Shown: piece after piece, positions 47,024 through 55,796 of the stretch
Layout of the letters: every line of letters starts with the position of its first letter
Position numbering within the stretch: position 1 is the first letter of the stretch
Assembly: GCF_017312365.1 (NCBI RefSeq)
Contig: NZ_BLJI01000015.1
Span: 40,631 to 104,630 of the forward strand
Direction: 5' to 3'
Source: Chroococcus sp. FPU101
GTDB lineage: Bacteria > Cyanobacteriota > Cyanobacteriia > Cyanobacteriales > Microcystaceae
DNA length: 64,000 nt
Made by a program: the position numbers and the translations under genes
Notes under the pieces: generated by a model
The model's input: the letters and a program-made list of their open reading frames with translations, nothing else
Databases searched by the model: none
Told to the model about the DNA's origin: nothing

Positions 47024-48367
47024 ATGACACCAGATGCACAAACACTAAATCCTACCCCTGATGATTACAGTCTTCTGACAGACTTGTATCAATTGACGAT
47101 GATTGCTTGTTATTGTGGTGAGGGGATCGAAAATGATCCCGCCAGTTTTGAACTCTTTACTCGTCGTTTACCCCCCAATTATGGTTATTTGATAGCAATG
47201 GGGTTAACGCAAGCTTTAGAGTATCTACAGTCTTTTCATTTTACCGCCAGCCATTTAGAAGCCCTAGAAAAAACAGGTATTTTTACTCATGTTCCTGAGC
47301 GATTTTGGACAACTCTCGCATCGGGAAAATTTACGGGAGATGTTTGGGCAGTTACAGAAGGAACACCAATTTTTGCCAATGAACCCATTTTGCGGATTGA
47401 AGCACCTCTTTGGCAAGCCCAATTAGTAGAAACCTATTTATTGAATACGATTAATTATCAAACCCTAATTGCGACGAAATCAGCTAGAATGCGCGATGTA
47501 GCGGGGGATGATGCCATCTTGTTAGAGTTTGGCACCAGAAGAGCTTTTAGTCCACAGGGGGCAATGTGGGGGGCGCGGGCAGCCGTTGCCGCAGGTTTAG
47601 ACAGTACCTCTAATGTAGCAACAGCCCTTAAATTAGGCATTAAACCAAGTGGTACAATGGCACATTCTTTTATCATGGCAGCTGGGGCATTAGAAGGGGG
47701 AGAAGATGAAGCGTTTAGAATTTTCCATCGCTATTTCCCCAATGCACCTCTATTAATTGATACCTATGACACAATAGATGCAGCCAAACGGTTATCCGAA
47801 CAAATTCAAGCGGGAAAAATACAGGTTTCTGGTGTCAGAATTGATTCAGGTGATTTAGTTACCCTATCGCAGAAAGTGAGAGGTTTTTTACCCGATAGTT
47901 TGTTATTTGCGAGTGGTGATTTAGATGAATGGGAAATCACGCGTTTAAAAGACTTGGGGGCGTGTTTTGATGGCTACGGCATCGGAACCAAATTAGTCAC
48001 AGGAACACCCGTTAATGGAGTTTATAAATTAGTCGAAATTAATGATATTCCTACTATGAAGAAATCGGCAGCAAAAGTAACTTATCCTGGGCGTAAACAG
48101 ATTTTCCGTCATCAGGATGATTTGAAAATTTATAGCGATCGCTTAGGATTAATCACCGAATCACCAGATTTAGAAGAAGTTCCTTTATTAGAATTAGTGA
48201 TGAAACAAGGAAAAATAATACAACCTTCCGAATCTTTAACAACTATTCAACAACGTACTCGAATGAATGTTACTAAACTTCCTCTAAAAACTCGTCAAAT
48301 AACTCAACCCGATTCGATTTTTGTTACTTTAACTAACGCTTTAGAAAGCCTGATTCATCATGCTTAA
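47024..48367 (+). CDS. pncB: Nicotinate phosphoribosyltransferase
   Basis: Salvages nicotinate with PRPP (and ATP) to nicotinate mononucleotide. The N-terminus LLTDLYQLTMIACYCGEG (about 15-32) carries the family start. FELFTRRLPPNYGYLIAMG, EFGTRRAFSPQGAMWGARAA (about 166-185) with the catalytic basic residues, GTMAHSFIMA (about 206-215; active-site His) and RIDSGDL near 285 follow. Length (447) is typical. It opens a four-gene operon; its last eight bases overlap nadD. Confidence 0.96.
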   Translation: MTPDAQTLNPTPDDYSLLTDLYQLTMIACYCGEGIENDPASFELFTRRLPPNYGYLIAMGLTQALEYLQSFHFTASHLEALEKTGIFTHVPERFWTTLASGKFTGDVWAVTEGTPIFANEPILRIEAPLWQAQLVETYLLNTINYQTLIATKSARMRDVAGDDAILLEFGTRRAFSPQGAMWGARAAVAAGLDSTSNVATALKLGIKPSGTMAHSFIMAAGALEGGEDEAFRIFHRYFPNAPLLIDTYDTIDAAKRLSEQIQAGKIQVSGVRIDSGDLVTLSQKVRGFLPDSLLFASGDLDEWEITRLKDLGACFDGYGIGTKLVTGTPVNGVYKLVEINDIPTMKKSAAKVTYPGRKQIFRHQDDLKIYSDRLGLITESPDLEEVPLLELVMKQGKIIQPSESLTTIQQRTRMNVTKLPLKTRQITQPDSIFVTLTNALESLIHHA

Positions 48368-48926
48368 AATTGCTCTTTTTGGTACCAGTGCCGATCCACC
48401 AACCGCAGGACATCAAGCGATTTTACAATGGTTATCTTATCATTTTGATTGGGTAGCTGTTTGGGCTTCCGATAACCCGTTTAAAGAGCATCAAACATTA
48501 TTAGAACATCGAATGAAAATGCTTGATTTATTAATTAAAGAGATTAAACCAGATATAAATAATCTTGAACTAAGAAGAGATTTAAGCCATCGCCGTAGTT
48601 TAGTTAGTGTAGACAAAGCTAGAAAAATTTGGGGTAATGATGCGGACTATTATTTAGTGATTGGTTCAGATTTAATTCAACAGATTCGATGCTGGTATCA
48701 AACCAAAGAATTACTACAAAAAGCTAAACTCATTATTATTCCAAGACAAGGATATTCAATTTATCCCGAAGATATTACAGAATTAGAAAAGTTAGGCGGA
48801 ATTTGTCAAATTGCTGATATGAATGCGCCTGAAGCTTCTTCTACAGCCTATCGAGAACAACATGATTATACGGTTGTTACACCACATATTAGAGAATATA
48901 TCTATCAAGAAAAATTATACGCATGA
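48360..48926 (+). CDS. nadD: Nicotinate-nucleotide adenylyltransferase
   Basis: Adenylates nicotinate mononucleotide to deamido-NAD. The nucleotidyltransferase motif IALFGTSADPPTAGHQAIL (about 4-22) contains the GxSxxPxTxGH signature with both His-like positions. VIGSDLIQQIRCWYQTKELL (about 99-118) is the substrate-binding region, and the terminal SSTAYREQ fits the (I/S)SST-x-(I/V)R signature, here with Y replacing the usual I/V. 188 residues, normal. Its start overlaps pncB by eight bases and its stop overlaps the regulator start by four (ATGA), indicating coupled translation. Confidence 0.94.
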   Translation: MLKIALFGTSADPPTAGHQAILQWLSYHFDWVAVWASDNPFKEHQTLLEHRMKMLDLLIKEIKPDINNLELRRDLSHRRSLVSVDKARKIWGNDADYYLVIGSDLIQQIRCWYQTKELLQKAKLIIIPRQGYSIYPEDITELEKLGGICQIADMNAPEASSTAYREQHDYTVVTPHIREYIYQEKLYA

Positions 48927-49639
48927 ATTCAGTTACATCAAAAGATTTAGCTAATTTTAAAGTCGGTGTGGATAATGTCATCTTTTCAGTTGATACTCAA
49001 CAAAATCGTCTGTTGGTTTTATTAAGTAAAAGATTGAAAACACCGTTTCTAAATTCTTGGAGTTTACCAGGGACTTTAGTTCAAGAAGGAGAATCATTAG
49101 AAAAAGCAGCGTATAGAACTTTATCAGAACTGATTCGGGTTAATAATCTTTATTTAGAACAATTATATACATTTGGTGGGCCCAATCGTGATCCCAGAGA
49201 ATCACCCGAATCTTTTGGAGTACGCTATCTTTCAGTTAGTTATTTTGCTTTAGTTCGATATGAAGAAGCAGAATTAATTCAAAAGTCGAGTTCACCTAGT
49301 TGGTATATGATTGAAAAAATACCTCAATTAGCCTTTGATCATAATCAAATTTTGGAGTATGGACATCAACGTTTAAAAAGTAAGCTTAAATATAGCCCGA
49401 TTGCTTTTGATGTTTTACCAGAATTATTTACTTTAAATGATTTATATCAATTTTATATTACTATTTTAGGTGAAAATTTTTCTGATTATTCTAATTTTAG
49501 AAACAAGCTATTAAAATTAGGATTTTTGTCAGATACAGGTATTAAAGTGTCTAAAGGTGCTGGTCGTCCCGCTAGTTTATATCGCTTTGATGAACCTTCT
49601 TTTACTCCTTTAAAAGATAAACCTTTATTATTTATTTAA
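48923..49639 (+). CDS. nrtR: NrtR-type Nudix-related transcriptional regulator
   Basis: A 238-residue protein with an N-terminal Nudix fold and a C-terminal winged helix. The Nudix box region GTLVQEGESLEKAAYRTLSE (about 49-68) lacks the catalytic REUxEE core, so hydrolysis is unlikely and ligand sensing (ADP-ribose in known NrtR) is the role expected. FGGPNRDPRESPESFGVRYLSV follows. The C-terminal RNKLLKLGFLSDTGIKVSKG and GAGRPASLYRF are typical of the NrtR helix-turn-helix end. Placed inside the NAD operon, it is the likely repressor of that operon. Confidence 0.9.
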   Translation: MNSVTSKDLANFKVGVDNVIFSVDTQQNRLLVLLSKRLKTPFLNSWSLPGTLVQEGESLEKAAYRTLSELIRVNNLYLEQLYTFGGPNRDPRESPESFGVRYLSVSYFALVRYEEAELIQKSSSPSWYMIEKIPQLAFDHNQILEYGHQRLKSKLKYSPIAFDVLPELFTLNDLYQFYITILGENFSDYSNFRNKLLKLGFLSDTGIKVSKGAGRPASLYRFDEPSFTPLKDKPLLFI

Positions 49640-49643
49640 CATT

Positions 49644-51338
49644 ATGAAAATTGCGATCGCTCAACTTAATCCTACTATTGGTGATTTAAACAATAATGCT
49701 CAACAAATTTTACAAGCAGCACAAGAAGCAGCAAGTCAAGGAGTTAGATTATTATTAACACCCGAATTATCATTATGTGGCTATCCTCCAAAAGATTTAT
49801 TATTAAATTATAGTTTTCTTCAAAACATGAAGATACAACTAGAAGATTTAGCAGCCAAAATTCCTAGTAACTTAACTGTTTTAGTCGGACTAGCAACGAT
49901 TAATCCTCAAGCTAATTTGTCGGGCGAAAAACCTCTATTTAATAGTGCTGCTTTACTAGAAAATGGCGAAATTAAGCAAATTTTTTCTAAACGTTTGTTA
50001 CCAACCTATGATGTTTTTGATGAAGATCGCTACTTTGAGCCTGCCGATGAAAGCGACTTTTTTAAAATTGAACTTTCCTCCAACAAAGATGATTATCTAT
50101 CAGTAGGTGTTACGATTTGTGAGGATTTATGGAATGATGATATTTTTTGGGGTAAACGTCAGTATTTAGTGAATCCCATAAAAGATCTGACTCATTTAGG
50201 TGTTGATTTTATTGTTAATTTATCGGCTTCTCCTTACAGGTATAATAAACAAAAACTAAGAGAAGCGATGTTATCTCATAGCGCAAAATATTATAATATA
50301 CCGATTGTTTATGCTAATCAAATTGGTGGCAATGATGATTTAATGTTTGATGGTAATAGTGTTGCTTTTAACAGAGAGGGTATAGTCGTTTGTCGTGCTA
50401 AATCATTTGAATCAGATTTAGTGATTGTTGAATTTGATCCAGAAAAACAAGATTTATTACCTGCTTCTATTGTAGAACTTCCAGAAACCGAAGAAGCAGA
50501 AATTTGGTCGGCTTTGGTTTTAGGCGTAAGAGATTATACTAAGAAATGTGGTTTTACTAAAGTAATATTAGGATTAAGTGGTGGAATTGATTCATCTTTA
50601 GTCGCAGCTATCGCCACAGAAGCAATAGGAAAAGAAAATGTATTAGGTGTCTTGATGCCCTCTCCTTATAGTTCTGATCATTCTATTAGTGATGCAGAAA
50701 AATTAGTCAATAATTTAGGAATTAAGAGTGAAACAATTGCTATTAGTGAAGTGATGAATAGCTATGACTCTGTATTAGAACCAATTTTTACAGGAACAAG
50801 TTTCGGTATTGCTGAAGAAAATCTACAATCACGCATTAGAGGCACGCTTTTAATGGCTATTGCTAATAAATTTGGTTACTTGTTACTTTCAACGGGTAAT
50901 AAATCAGAAATGGCCGTAGGATATTGTACATTGTATGGTGATATGAATGGAGGATTAGCCGTTATTGCTGATGTGCCAAAAACAAGAGTTTATTCCCTTT
51001 GCCATTGGTTAAACCGCGATAGAGAAATTATTCCCCAAAATGTCTTAATTAAACCACCAAGCGCAGAATTAAAACCAAATCAATTGGATCAAGATTCATT
51101 ACCGCCTTATGAAATATTAGACGACATTATTGAACGCTTTGTTAATGAACATCAATCCTTAACTGAAATTATACAGGCAGGACATGAGCCAATGGTGGTA
51201 CAACAAGTGATTAAATTAATTACACGTGCCGAATTTAAACGAAAACAAGCCCCCCCAGGACTTAAAATCACAGATAGGGCTTTTGGAACAGGTTGGAGAA
51301 TGCCGATCGCTAATCGTTGGTTAGATACAATTAATTAA
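49644..51338 (+). CDS. nadE: Glutamine-hydrolysing NAD+ synthase
   Basis: Amidates deamido-NAD to NAD+ with ATP. The N-terminal nitrilase-type glutaminase (about 1-260) has TPELSLCGYPPKDLLL (catalytic Glu), SKRLLPTYDVFDEDRYF (Lys) and VTICEDLWNDDIFW (Cys). The C-terminal synthetase has LGLSGGIDSSLVAAIATEAI (P-loop-like, about 309-328), STGNKSEMAVGYCTLYGD and the terminal RMPIANRW. 564 residues matches the cyanobacterial two-domain form. It starts five bases after nrtR and its 3' end overlaps the convergent pterin dehydratase by eight bases. Confidence 0.97.
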   Translation: MKIAIAQLNPTIGDLNNNAQQILQAAQEAASQGVRLLLTPELSLCGYPPKDLLLNYSFLQNMKIQLEDLAAKIPSNLTVLVGLATINPQANLSGEKPLFNSAALLENGEIKQIFSKRLLPTYDVFDEDRYFEPADESDFFKIELSSNKDDYLSVGVTICEDLWNDDIFWGKRQYLVNPIKDLTHLGVDFIVNLSASPYRYNKQKLREAMLSHSAKYYNIPIVYANQIGGNDDLMFDGNSVAFNREGIVVCRAKSFESDLVIVEFDPEKQDLLPASIVELPETEEAEIWSALVLGVRDYTKKCGFTKVILGLSGGIDSSLVAAIATEAIGKENVLGVLMPSPYSSDHSISDAEKLVNNLGIKSETIAISEVMNSYDSVLEPIFTGTSFGIAEENLQSRIRGTLLMAIANKFGYLLLSTGNKSEMAVGYCTLYGDMNGGLAVIADVPKTRVYSLCHWLNRDREIIPQNVLIKPPSAELKPNQLDQDSLPPYEILDDIIERFVNEHQSLTEIIQAGHEPMVVQQVIKLITRAEFKRKQAPPGLKITDRAFGTGWRMPIANRWLDTIN

Positions 51339-51678
51339 AAGCTTCTTTAATAGTATCTGTCTTGGCTGCCATAATAAAATCATTCTTGTGTAGACCATTA
51401 ATCGCATGAGTCCACCAGCTTACCGTTACCTTACCCCATTCAGTGAGTAAAGCGGGGTGATGTCCTTCTTTTTCCGCCTCCTCTCCCACTGCGTTAGTAA
51501 ATGCGATCGCACTTTTAAAATCAGGAAATTTATAGACTTTTTCTAATCGTAATTCTCCCTCATATTCAATAATATTCCAGCTAGGAACCTGTAATTTTAG
51601 TTCGGCAATTTCATCACTTGTTGCTGCTGCTACAGCCCCGTGACAAGGTACGCATTTAGATTGTGTTAGATCGCTCAT
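51331..51678 (-). CDS. phhB: Pterin-4a-carbinolamine dehydratase
   Basis: A 115-residue enzyme dehydrating 4a-hydroxytetrahydrobiopterin. The active-site signature EKEGHHPALLTEWGKVTVSW then HAINGLHKNDF (about 69-99) has the paired His, the Trp and the Asp required. No phenylalanine hydroxylase is adjacent; in cyanobacteria a pterin-recycling or carboxysome-independent role has been suggested for these stand-alone forms. The N-terminal KCVPCHGAVAAATSDE is usual for bacterial members. Confidence 0.95.
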   Translation of the reverse strand: MSDLTQSKCVPCHGAVAAATSDEIAELKLQVPSWNIIEYEGELRLEKVYKFPDFKSAIAFTNAVGEEAEKEGHHPALLTEWGKVTVSWWTHAINGLHKNDFIMAAKTDTIKEAFN

Positions 51679-51712
51679 AGTCTCTTATGGTTAAAATATA
51701 ATTTTATTATTC

Positions 51713-52066
51713 CTAAAATCGTCCTTGCAGCAAAGATAAAGGAAAACTGCGAGATGAGATTTTTTGATGTTTAGACTGTCTTCGCCAAAAACGAACCCCT
51801 AAAGAAAATAAAATAAAAAACGGTTGAACGCTTTCAATTTGTAGCCCTAAAATCTGATAGTATGCCCTAAGTCGTTGTATTCCTTGCTGTTCAATAATGA
51901 TATACTCTGGCGCGGGATATAAAATACGATGGATACGACGTTCTACATAAATTAAGGTTTTTGTCACTCGTGCTAAGATCTTTCGGAGTTGCATCAGACG
52001 AAAGACTAGATAGAGATTGAATAAAGTTAATAGAAAATTGCAGCAGATGACAAAAAGAAACATCAC
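51713..52066 (-). CDS. Small membrane-anchored conserved protein, function unknown
   Basis: A 117-residue protein with one strongly hydrophobic N-terminal segment (MMFLFVICCNFLLTLFNLYL) and a basic helical stretch (LRKILARVTKTLIYVERRIH), then a soluble C-terminus. Its charge pattern suggests an inner-membrane anchor with the rest cytoplasmic. I recognise no family. It is on the same strand as the pterin dehydratase, 35 bases upstream of it. Confidence 0.6.
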   Translation of the reverse strand: MMFLFVICCNFLLTLFNLYLVFRLMQLRKILARVTKTLIYVERRIHRILYPAPEYIIIEQQGIQRLRAYYQILGLQIESVQPFFILFSLGVRFWRRQSKHQKISSRSFPLSLLQGRF

Positions 52067-52170
52067 AGTACAAGAACGCTATCTCAATTCTGCCATCCTT
52101 GTTGTAAAAAATGTGATTCTTTAAAAATACGATGGGAAACTTATCTTATTCTTTTTTGCTTAATCTGCGC

Positions 52171-52749
52171 TTAATTCAATAACCACGCAAATAGCTCGTG
52201 TACGGTTAATTTTAGCTCACTTGCAAAAGATGGCACAGACAGTAATTGCTCAGGTTCATCAAAAACTTCAGCTTGTTTATTGGGATAATAAACGAATACC
52301 GTTTGTTCATCTGGATCGATTAACCAACCGATTTGGGTGTCATGCTGCAAACAATGTAAAATTTTTTTAGTGACTTTGGTTTGACTTTGATCGGGTGATA
52401 AGATTTCGATAGACCAATCTGGAGCTACCAAAAAATTATTAGCTATCTCACCATTTTGCTCACGAGGAATTCTATTCCAAACAAAGACCGCACTATCAGG
52501 TACAATTGAACGCCCTCCAAAAGTACAACGTAATTCTGAAAATGCTCGTGCAATTTTTTGAGGTCTTATAATAGTATTAATAGCAGTTGCCAAATTACCT
52601 TGAATTGCACTATGTTTTCTTTTTGGCATCGGTTTCTGGATAATTTGACCATCAATATATTCACTAGCGGGTTTAGTTTCTGGTAGCTTTAAGAATTCTT
52701 CTAGTGTTAAGTTTTTAGAAGGTGTTTGTACCATTTGGGTTAACCTCAA
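52171..52749 (-). CDS. Uma2-family (DUF820) PD-(D/E)XK protein
   Basis: A 192-residue protein. The Uma2 core shows KNLTLEEFLKLPETKPASEY and IDGQIIQKPMPKRKHSAIQ at the N-terminus, IVPDSAVFVWNRIP in the centre (the metal-binding PD of PD-(D/E)XK), WSIEILSPDQSQTKVTKK (the E-x-K part) and GWLIDPDEQTVFVYYP at the end. Hundreds of Uma2 genes are typical of cyanobacteria; none has a clear role. It lies two bases beyond the damaged gene next to it. A second copy is at 58733-59371. Confidence 0.92.
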   Translation of the reverse strand: MRLTQMVQTPSKNLTLEEFLKLPETKPASEYIDGQIIQKPMPKRKHSAIQGNLATAINTIIRPQKIARAFSELRCTFGGRSIVPDSAVFVWNRIPREQNGEIANNFLVAPDWSIEILSPDQSQTKVTKKILHCLQHDTQIGWLIDPDEQTVFVYYPNKQAEVFDEPEQLLSVPSFASELKLTVHELFAWLLN

Positions 52750-52751
52750 TT

Positions 52752-53288
52752 TTATTTCATAACTAACAATTCATTTAATTTATTTTTTAAATGAGACGAA
52801 ACTAACAACGGTTTATATACTTCTCCTTCGTAGGGTTTCCAGACGTATCCTAAACTAAAATCTCGACAAGTGGAAGGTTTACCAATTTCAGCCCAAATTG
52901 TTTTAGATAAAACTAATCCAGAAAAAGATAAAATCGCCGAATCTTCTATTAATTTACTATAAGTTCTAAACTCGTCTACTTCTACACCGACTAAGGCATA
53001 GCGAAACACTGGAGCAGATCACAAATAATGATAAAGTACAATACCTATTTCTGTCATTATATAAGCCGTCTCAGGTGTATTAATACCAACTTCACTAATT
53101 TGATCAGGAGTAACTCGACACCACCAATTTTCCTCAAGATCCTGAAATAGATTAGCATGACATTGCGATCGCATCCCATTTGAGAGAACAAAAGAAATCT
53201 GAGCAAAATACTGAGCAAACTTTTCTGCATCCGATTGAGTAGTACCACATTCGGCTGATAAACTAAATAGCCATACCATTTTTATCAC
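52752..53288 (-). pseudogene. Cyanobacterial hypothetical protein with an in-frame TGA
   Basis: One frame on the minus strand runs from ATG 53288 to 52752 and is interrupted only by TGA at 53019-53021: EIGIVLYHYL, stop, SAPVFRYALVGVEVDEF. The two halves read as one protein with no frame change and no missing bases, so this looks like a nonsense mutation of a 178-codon gene (a CGA-to-TGA change would do it). I recall the N-terminal half (SAECGTTQ...FAQYFAQISF) from cyanobacterial hypotheticals, but name no function. Alternatives are two short separate genes (GTG start at 53009) or read-through. Confidence 0.65.
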
Positions 53289-53307
53289 TTGTAGATAGTC
53301 TTGTTCA

Positions 53308-54186
53308 TCATTTTAGTTTCTGACACTGGGGGCAAAAATGAGACGATCGCCCTGCTAATTTCATCCGTTCTATTGATGTACCACAAACCCGACAAGATTG
53401 ACCAAAACGACCATAAACCCAAGCGACACCGCTATAATTTCCATTGACTCCCATGACATCACGGAAATAACTAAAGGTTGTTCCCCCTTCGTCGATTCCT
53501 TTTTGTAAAACTTCTAAAATGGCTTGGTGTAAACGTTCGATTTGAGTTGGAGTTAAATTACTTGCGATCGTTGTTGGTGGAATGCCACTTTTAAATAGTG
53601 CTTCATCGGCGTAAATATTGCCAATTCCTGCCACTAATTCTTGTTCTAAAAGTAGCGTTTTAATAGCTCTGTGACGTGTTTTAAGACGTTTTTTTAGATA
53701 TTCTACGGTAAAATCATTACTAAAGGGTTCTGGCCCCATTTTCTGCAAACCAGTGATGATCTTTTCTGGGGGGGTGTGGGGTGGAATGCCCCAGACTTTG
53801 CCAAATTTTCGCGTATCAATAAAGCGTAATTCTTGGTTGTCACCGAAAAAGAGCCGTATCCGAGTATGTTTCGAGACAGGTTCACTTTGTTCTAACCATA
53901 GTAGTTGCCCTGTCATTCGTAGGTGTACCCCTAACATTCCTTGAGGTTCACTATCAGCATTGACTAATTGAGCGAGTAGATATTTACCACGTCGGTGCCA
54001 ATGTGCGATCACCAAAGGTGCGCCGTTGGCGTTCACCTTCCCTGTGATTATAGATAAAAATTCATCCACAGAAAGAGGGTAGGCTAGTGTACTGTTTAGT
54101 AACACTTCCCCACCCTGAATGATTTTTGCTTGGGTTAATTGATTTAAACCCTTGCAAACCGTTTCTACTTCCGGTAATTCCGGCAC
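53308..54186 (-). CDS. mutM: Formamidopyrimidine-DNA glycosylase
   Basis: Base-excision repair of 8-oxoguanine and Fapy lesions. MPELPEVETVCKGL carries the Pro2 nucleophile (after Met removal) and Glu3. The helix-two-turn-helix region is LLLEQELVAGIGNIYADEAL, and the C-terminal zinc finger is CRVCGTSIERMKLAGRSSHF plus CPQCQ (about 266-290). Length (292) is normal. psaE lies 38 bp upstream on the same strand; the pairing is known in cyanobacteria, consistent with repair of light-induced damage being co-located by chance or by operon. Confidence 0.97.
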   Translation of the reverse strand: MPELPEVETVCKGLNQLTQAKIIQGGEVLLNSTLAYPLSVDEFLSIITGKVNANGAPLVIAHWHRRGKYLLAQLVNADSEPQGMLGVHLRMTGQLLWLEQSEPVSKHTRIRLFFGDNQELRFIDTRKFGKVWGIPPHTPPEKIITGLQKMGPEPFSNDFTVEYLKKRLKTRHRAIKTLLLEQELVAGIGNIYADEALFKSGIPPTTIASNLTPTQIERLHQAILEVLQKGIDEGGTTFSYFRDVMGVNGNYSGVAWVYGRFGQSCRVCGTSIERMKLAGRSSHFCPQCQKLK

Positions 54187-54224
54187 AGTAAGTACAGTTC
54201 CTTAAAAAGAGCAGTTATTTAACT

Positions 54225-54464
54225 TTAGGCTTTTGCTTTTTTGGGTGCAGCTTCAACGACTTGTAATTCGCTTTCAGCAAAGTTATTGGTATTAACTCCA
54301 GTCGCACTACCACTAATACCATTGTAGTTGACTGTATCAAAACGAACAATTATAGGGTAAATAATACCGCTTTTGTCTACACTAGCGACGGTTCCCACAT
54401 CGCCAAACCAGTTAGACTCTTTCCGCAGTATTTTAACCTTAGCTCCACGTTCAATAGCAGACAT
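54225..54464 (-). CDS. psaE: Photosystem I reaction centre subunit IV (PsaE)
   Basis: A 79-residue stromal/cytoplasmic PSI subunit that helps dock ferredoxin and flavodoxin. The core is [20 protein letters not shown], then [15 protein letters not shown] and [20 protein letters not shown], the SH3-like fold. A longer open frame begins at 54518, but homologues start with the equivalent of [12 protein letters not shown], so ATG 54464 is chosen; the upstream 18 residues look like leader sequence. The Lys/Ala-rich tail (AAPKKAKA) is a typical cyanobacterial extension. Confidence 0.96.
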   Translation of the reverse strand: MSAIERGAKVKILRKESNWFGDVGTVASVDKSGIIYPIIVRFDTVNYNGISGSATGVNTNNFAESELQVVEAAPKKAKA

Positions 54465-54543
54465 AGGCGTTTTGTTAAAAAAACCGTTCAGATAACAGAT
54501 TACTACTGGATTGGGCATCTCTCTACAGTAATAACTTTAATTT

Positions 54544-55185
54544 TTATTGCGATTCATGCCATTGTACCCGAACAAAATAGGCTGAACGTCCCCAAAAATC
54601 CTTAGTTGGTGTGACATCCACCAATTCTAGATTAAAGGGAATTGAAGTTGTTAAGTATTTTTGCGCGTCTCTACCTAAATCGGGGGAAACTTGAAAAGCA
54701 CAAGCAGCAGCAACTCCTAAACCTAATAATTGTTCAATGGGGCCTTTAGGTAATAATAGATGAATCCCAAATGCCAAGCCCCCTGTAACCAACATTGCAA
54801 CTGATAAATTAGTTCCACAGCGCGGATGTACGGCTAAATTCCATTCGCCCTCTTTGAAGCGATGGAGTGCCTGACGAACCGCTTTTTTTAAATCAATTGG
54901 GTTAACCTGACCATAGAGGTAAAATCCTTGATCAGTCGATAAACCCCCTAAATTCTCATTATCGGGTTGTGCTTCTCTATCCCAGTCTAAACGGTTTTTG
55001 TCTTGCATTTCACTCAAGACCCAAACCGTCGCGTGTTCTAGTGCATGAACTTGACGCAGCATTAAGATTTCTTTAAGTCCAGGAAGAAAGCCAATTTGCT
55101 TGAGAAGTGCGCTATCTTGGTCAGAACTGGGTTTAAACCAATCTGATTCCCAACCTGTGCCATACGTTGTAGAGTTATTGCTCAT
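54544..55185 (-). CDS. DUF6391-like cyanobacterial protein
   Basis: A 213-residue protein with a soluble N-terminal third, a hydrophobic helix pair (about 128-165: LSVAMLVTGGLAFGIHLLLP and IEQLLGLGVAAACAFQVSPD) and a C-terminal strand-rich end (VELVDVTPTKDFWGRSAYFV-like). LRQVHALEHATVWVLSEM has a His-x-x-x-His arrangement that may bind metal. I recall this as DUF6391 but cannot confirm it. It is 25 bp upstream of the psaE reading region on the same strand, so a link to PSI is possible but unsupported. Confidence 0.68.
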   Translation of the reverse strand: MSNNSTTYGTGWESDWFKPSSDQDSALLKQIGFLPGLKEILMLRQVHALEHATVWVLSEMQDKNRLDWDREAQPDNENLGGLSTDQGFYLYGQVNPIDLKKAVRQALHRFKEGEWNLAVHPRCGTNLSVAMLVTGGLAFGIHLLLPKGPIEQLLGLGVAAACAFQVSPDLGRDAQKYLTTSIPFNLELVDVTPTKDFWGRSAYFVRVQWHESQ

Positions 55186-55290
55186 AGAATTTTATAATTC
55201 TTGTTCGTTCATTGCGGTGTCTGTCTCTCTGGCAGTCCATCCTAAAGTTAGAATTTTCTGATTTAAGATCGCTCCCTAGATCCATTGTAA

Positions 55291-55791
55291 TCAATCCAAC
55301 TTTAAACGCCCGAAAAAGTCTTCATCTAAAATTTGTTCAACTGAAAAAGGACAAGAATTTGGATATTCATGCTCTTGTGGGATGCGTACTCCAAATGAGG
55401 CAATTTTTCCTTCTTTGATTGCTATTTTTCGTCCTCTACTATAAGCTGTCTCAACAATAGTCGGTAAGTAATTGTGAAGTGATGGTGTATCGTCTAATGC
55501 TTTGATCACTCTTTCTCGGTGTTCAATAATTGAGCGATACCAACTATTTTTCATTGTTTCGGGTGCATCGGATTGAACGAATACTTTAAGTAAATGAGCG
55601 AGTAAAATCATGACATTACTCTCTAAAGCATTTTTTTCGGATTTCCCCAAGTCAATTAATTCCTCAACCAAATGCTTGATATCAAGTGATTCATAATCTC
55701 TCGTTTCTAATTGCTGAATTGTTTGCTCAATCCATTTTTGGAAATCTTGCTCATATAAGGTGAGAGGAGTTTGATTAATCGTCATGGACAA
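55291..55791 (-). CDS. DUF29 family protein
   Basis: A 166-residue soluble all-helical protein of a cyanobacteria-rich family. TLYEQDFQKWIEQTIQQLET, ETRDYESLDIKHLVEELIDL and GKSEKNALESNVMILLAHLL near residues 14-70 are the defining stretch. WYRSIIEHRERVIKALDDTP and AYSRGRKIAIKEGKI follow. Function unknown; copies are numerous in cyanobacterial genomes and often near other family genes of uncertain role. Five bases separate it from the TPR-like gene, so they may be cotranscribed. Confidence 0.88.
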   Translation of the reverse strand: MSMTINQTPLTLYEQDFQKWIEQTIQQLETRDYESLDIKHLVEELIDLGKSEKNALESNVMILLAHLLKVFVQSDAPETMKNSWYRSIIEHRERVIKALDDTPSLHNYLPTIVETAYSRGRKIAIKEGKIASFGVRIPQEHEYPNSCPFSVEQILDEDFFGRLKLD

Positions 55792-55796
55792 ACTTC

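Noticed and set aside
46791..47045. 84-codon minus-strand frame over the SIMPL gene and pncB promoter
   Set aside because: Antisense shadow covering a palindromic repeat and promoter; no protein features.
54465..54518. Longer psaE reading frame
   Set aside because: Eighteen extra residues have no counterpart in PsaE, which begins near the RGAKVKI stretch.
55212..55418. 68-codon plus-strand frame between the DUF29 and DUF6391-like genes
   Set aside because: Mostly antisense to the DUF29 gene and lacks coding character.
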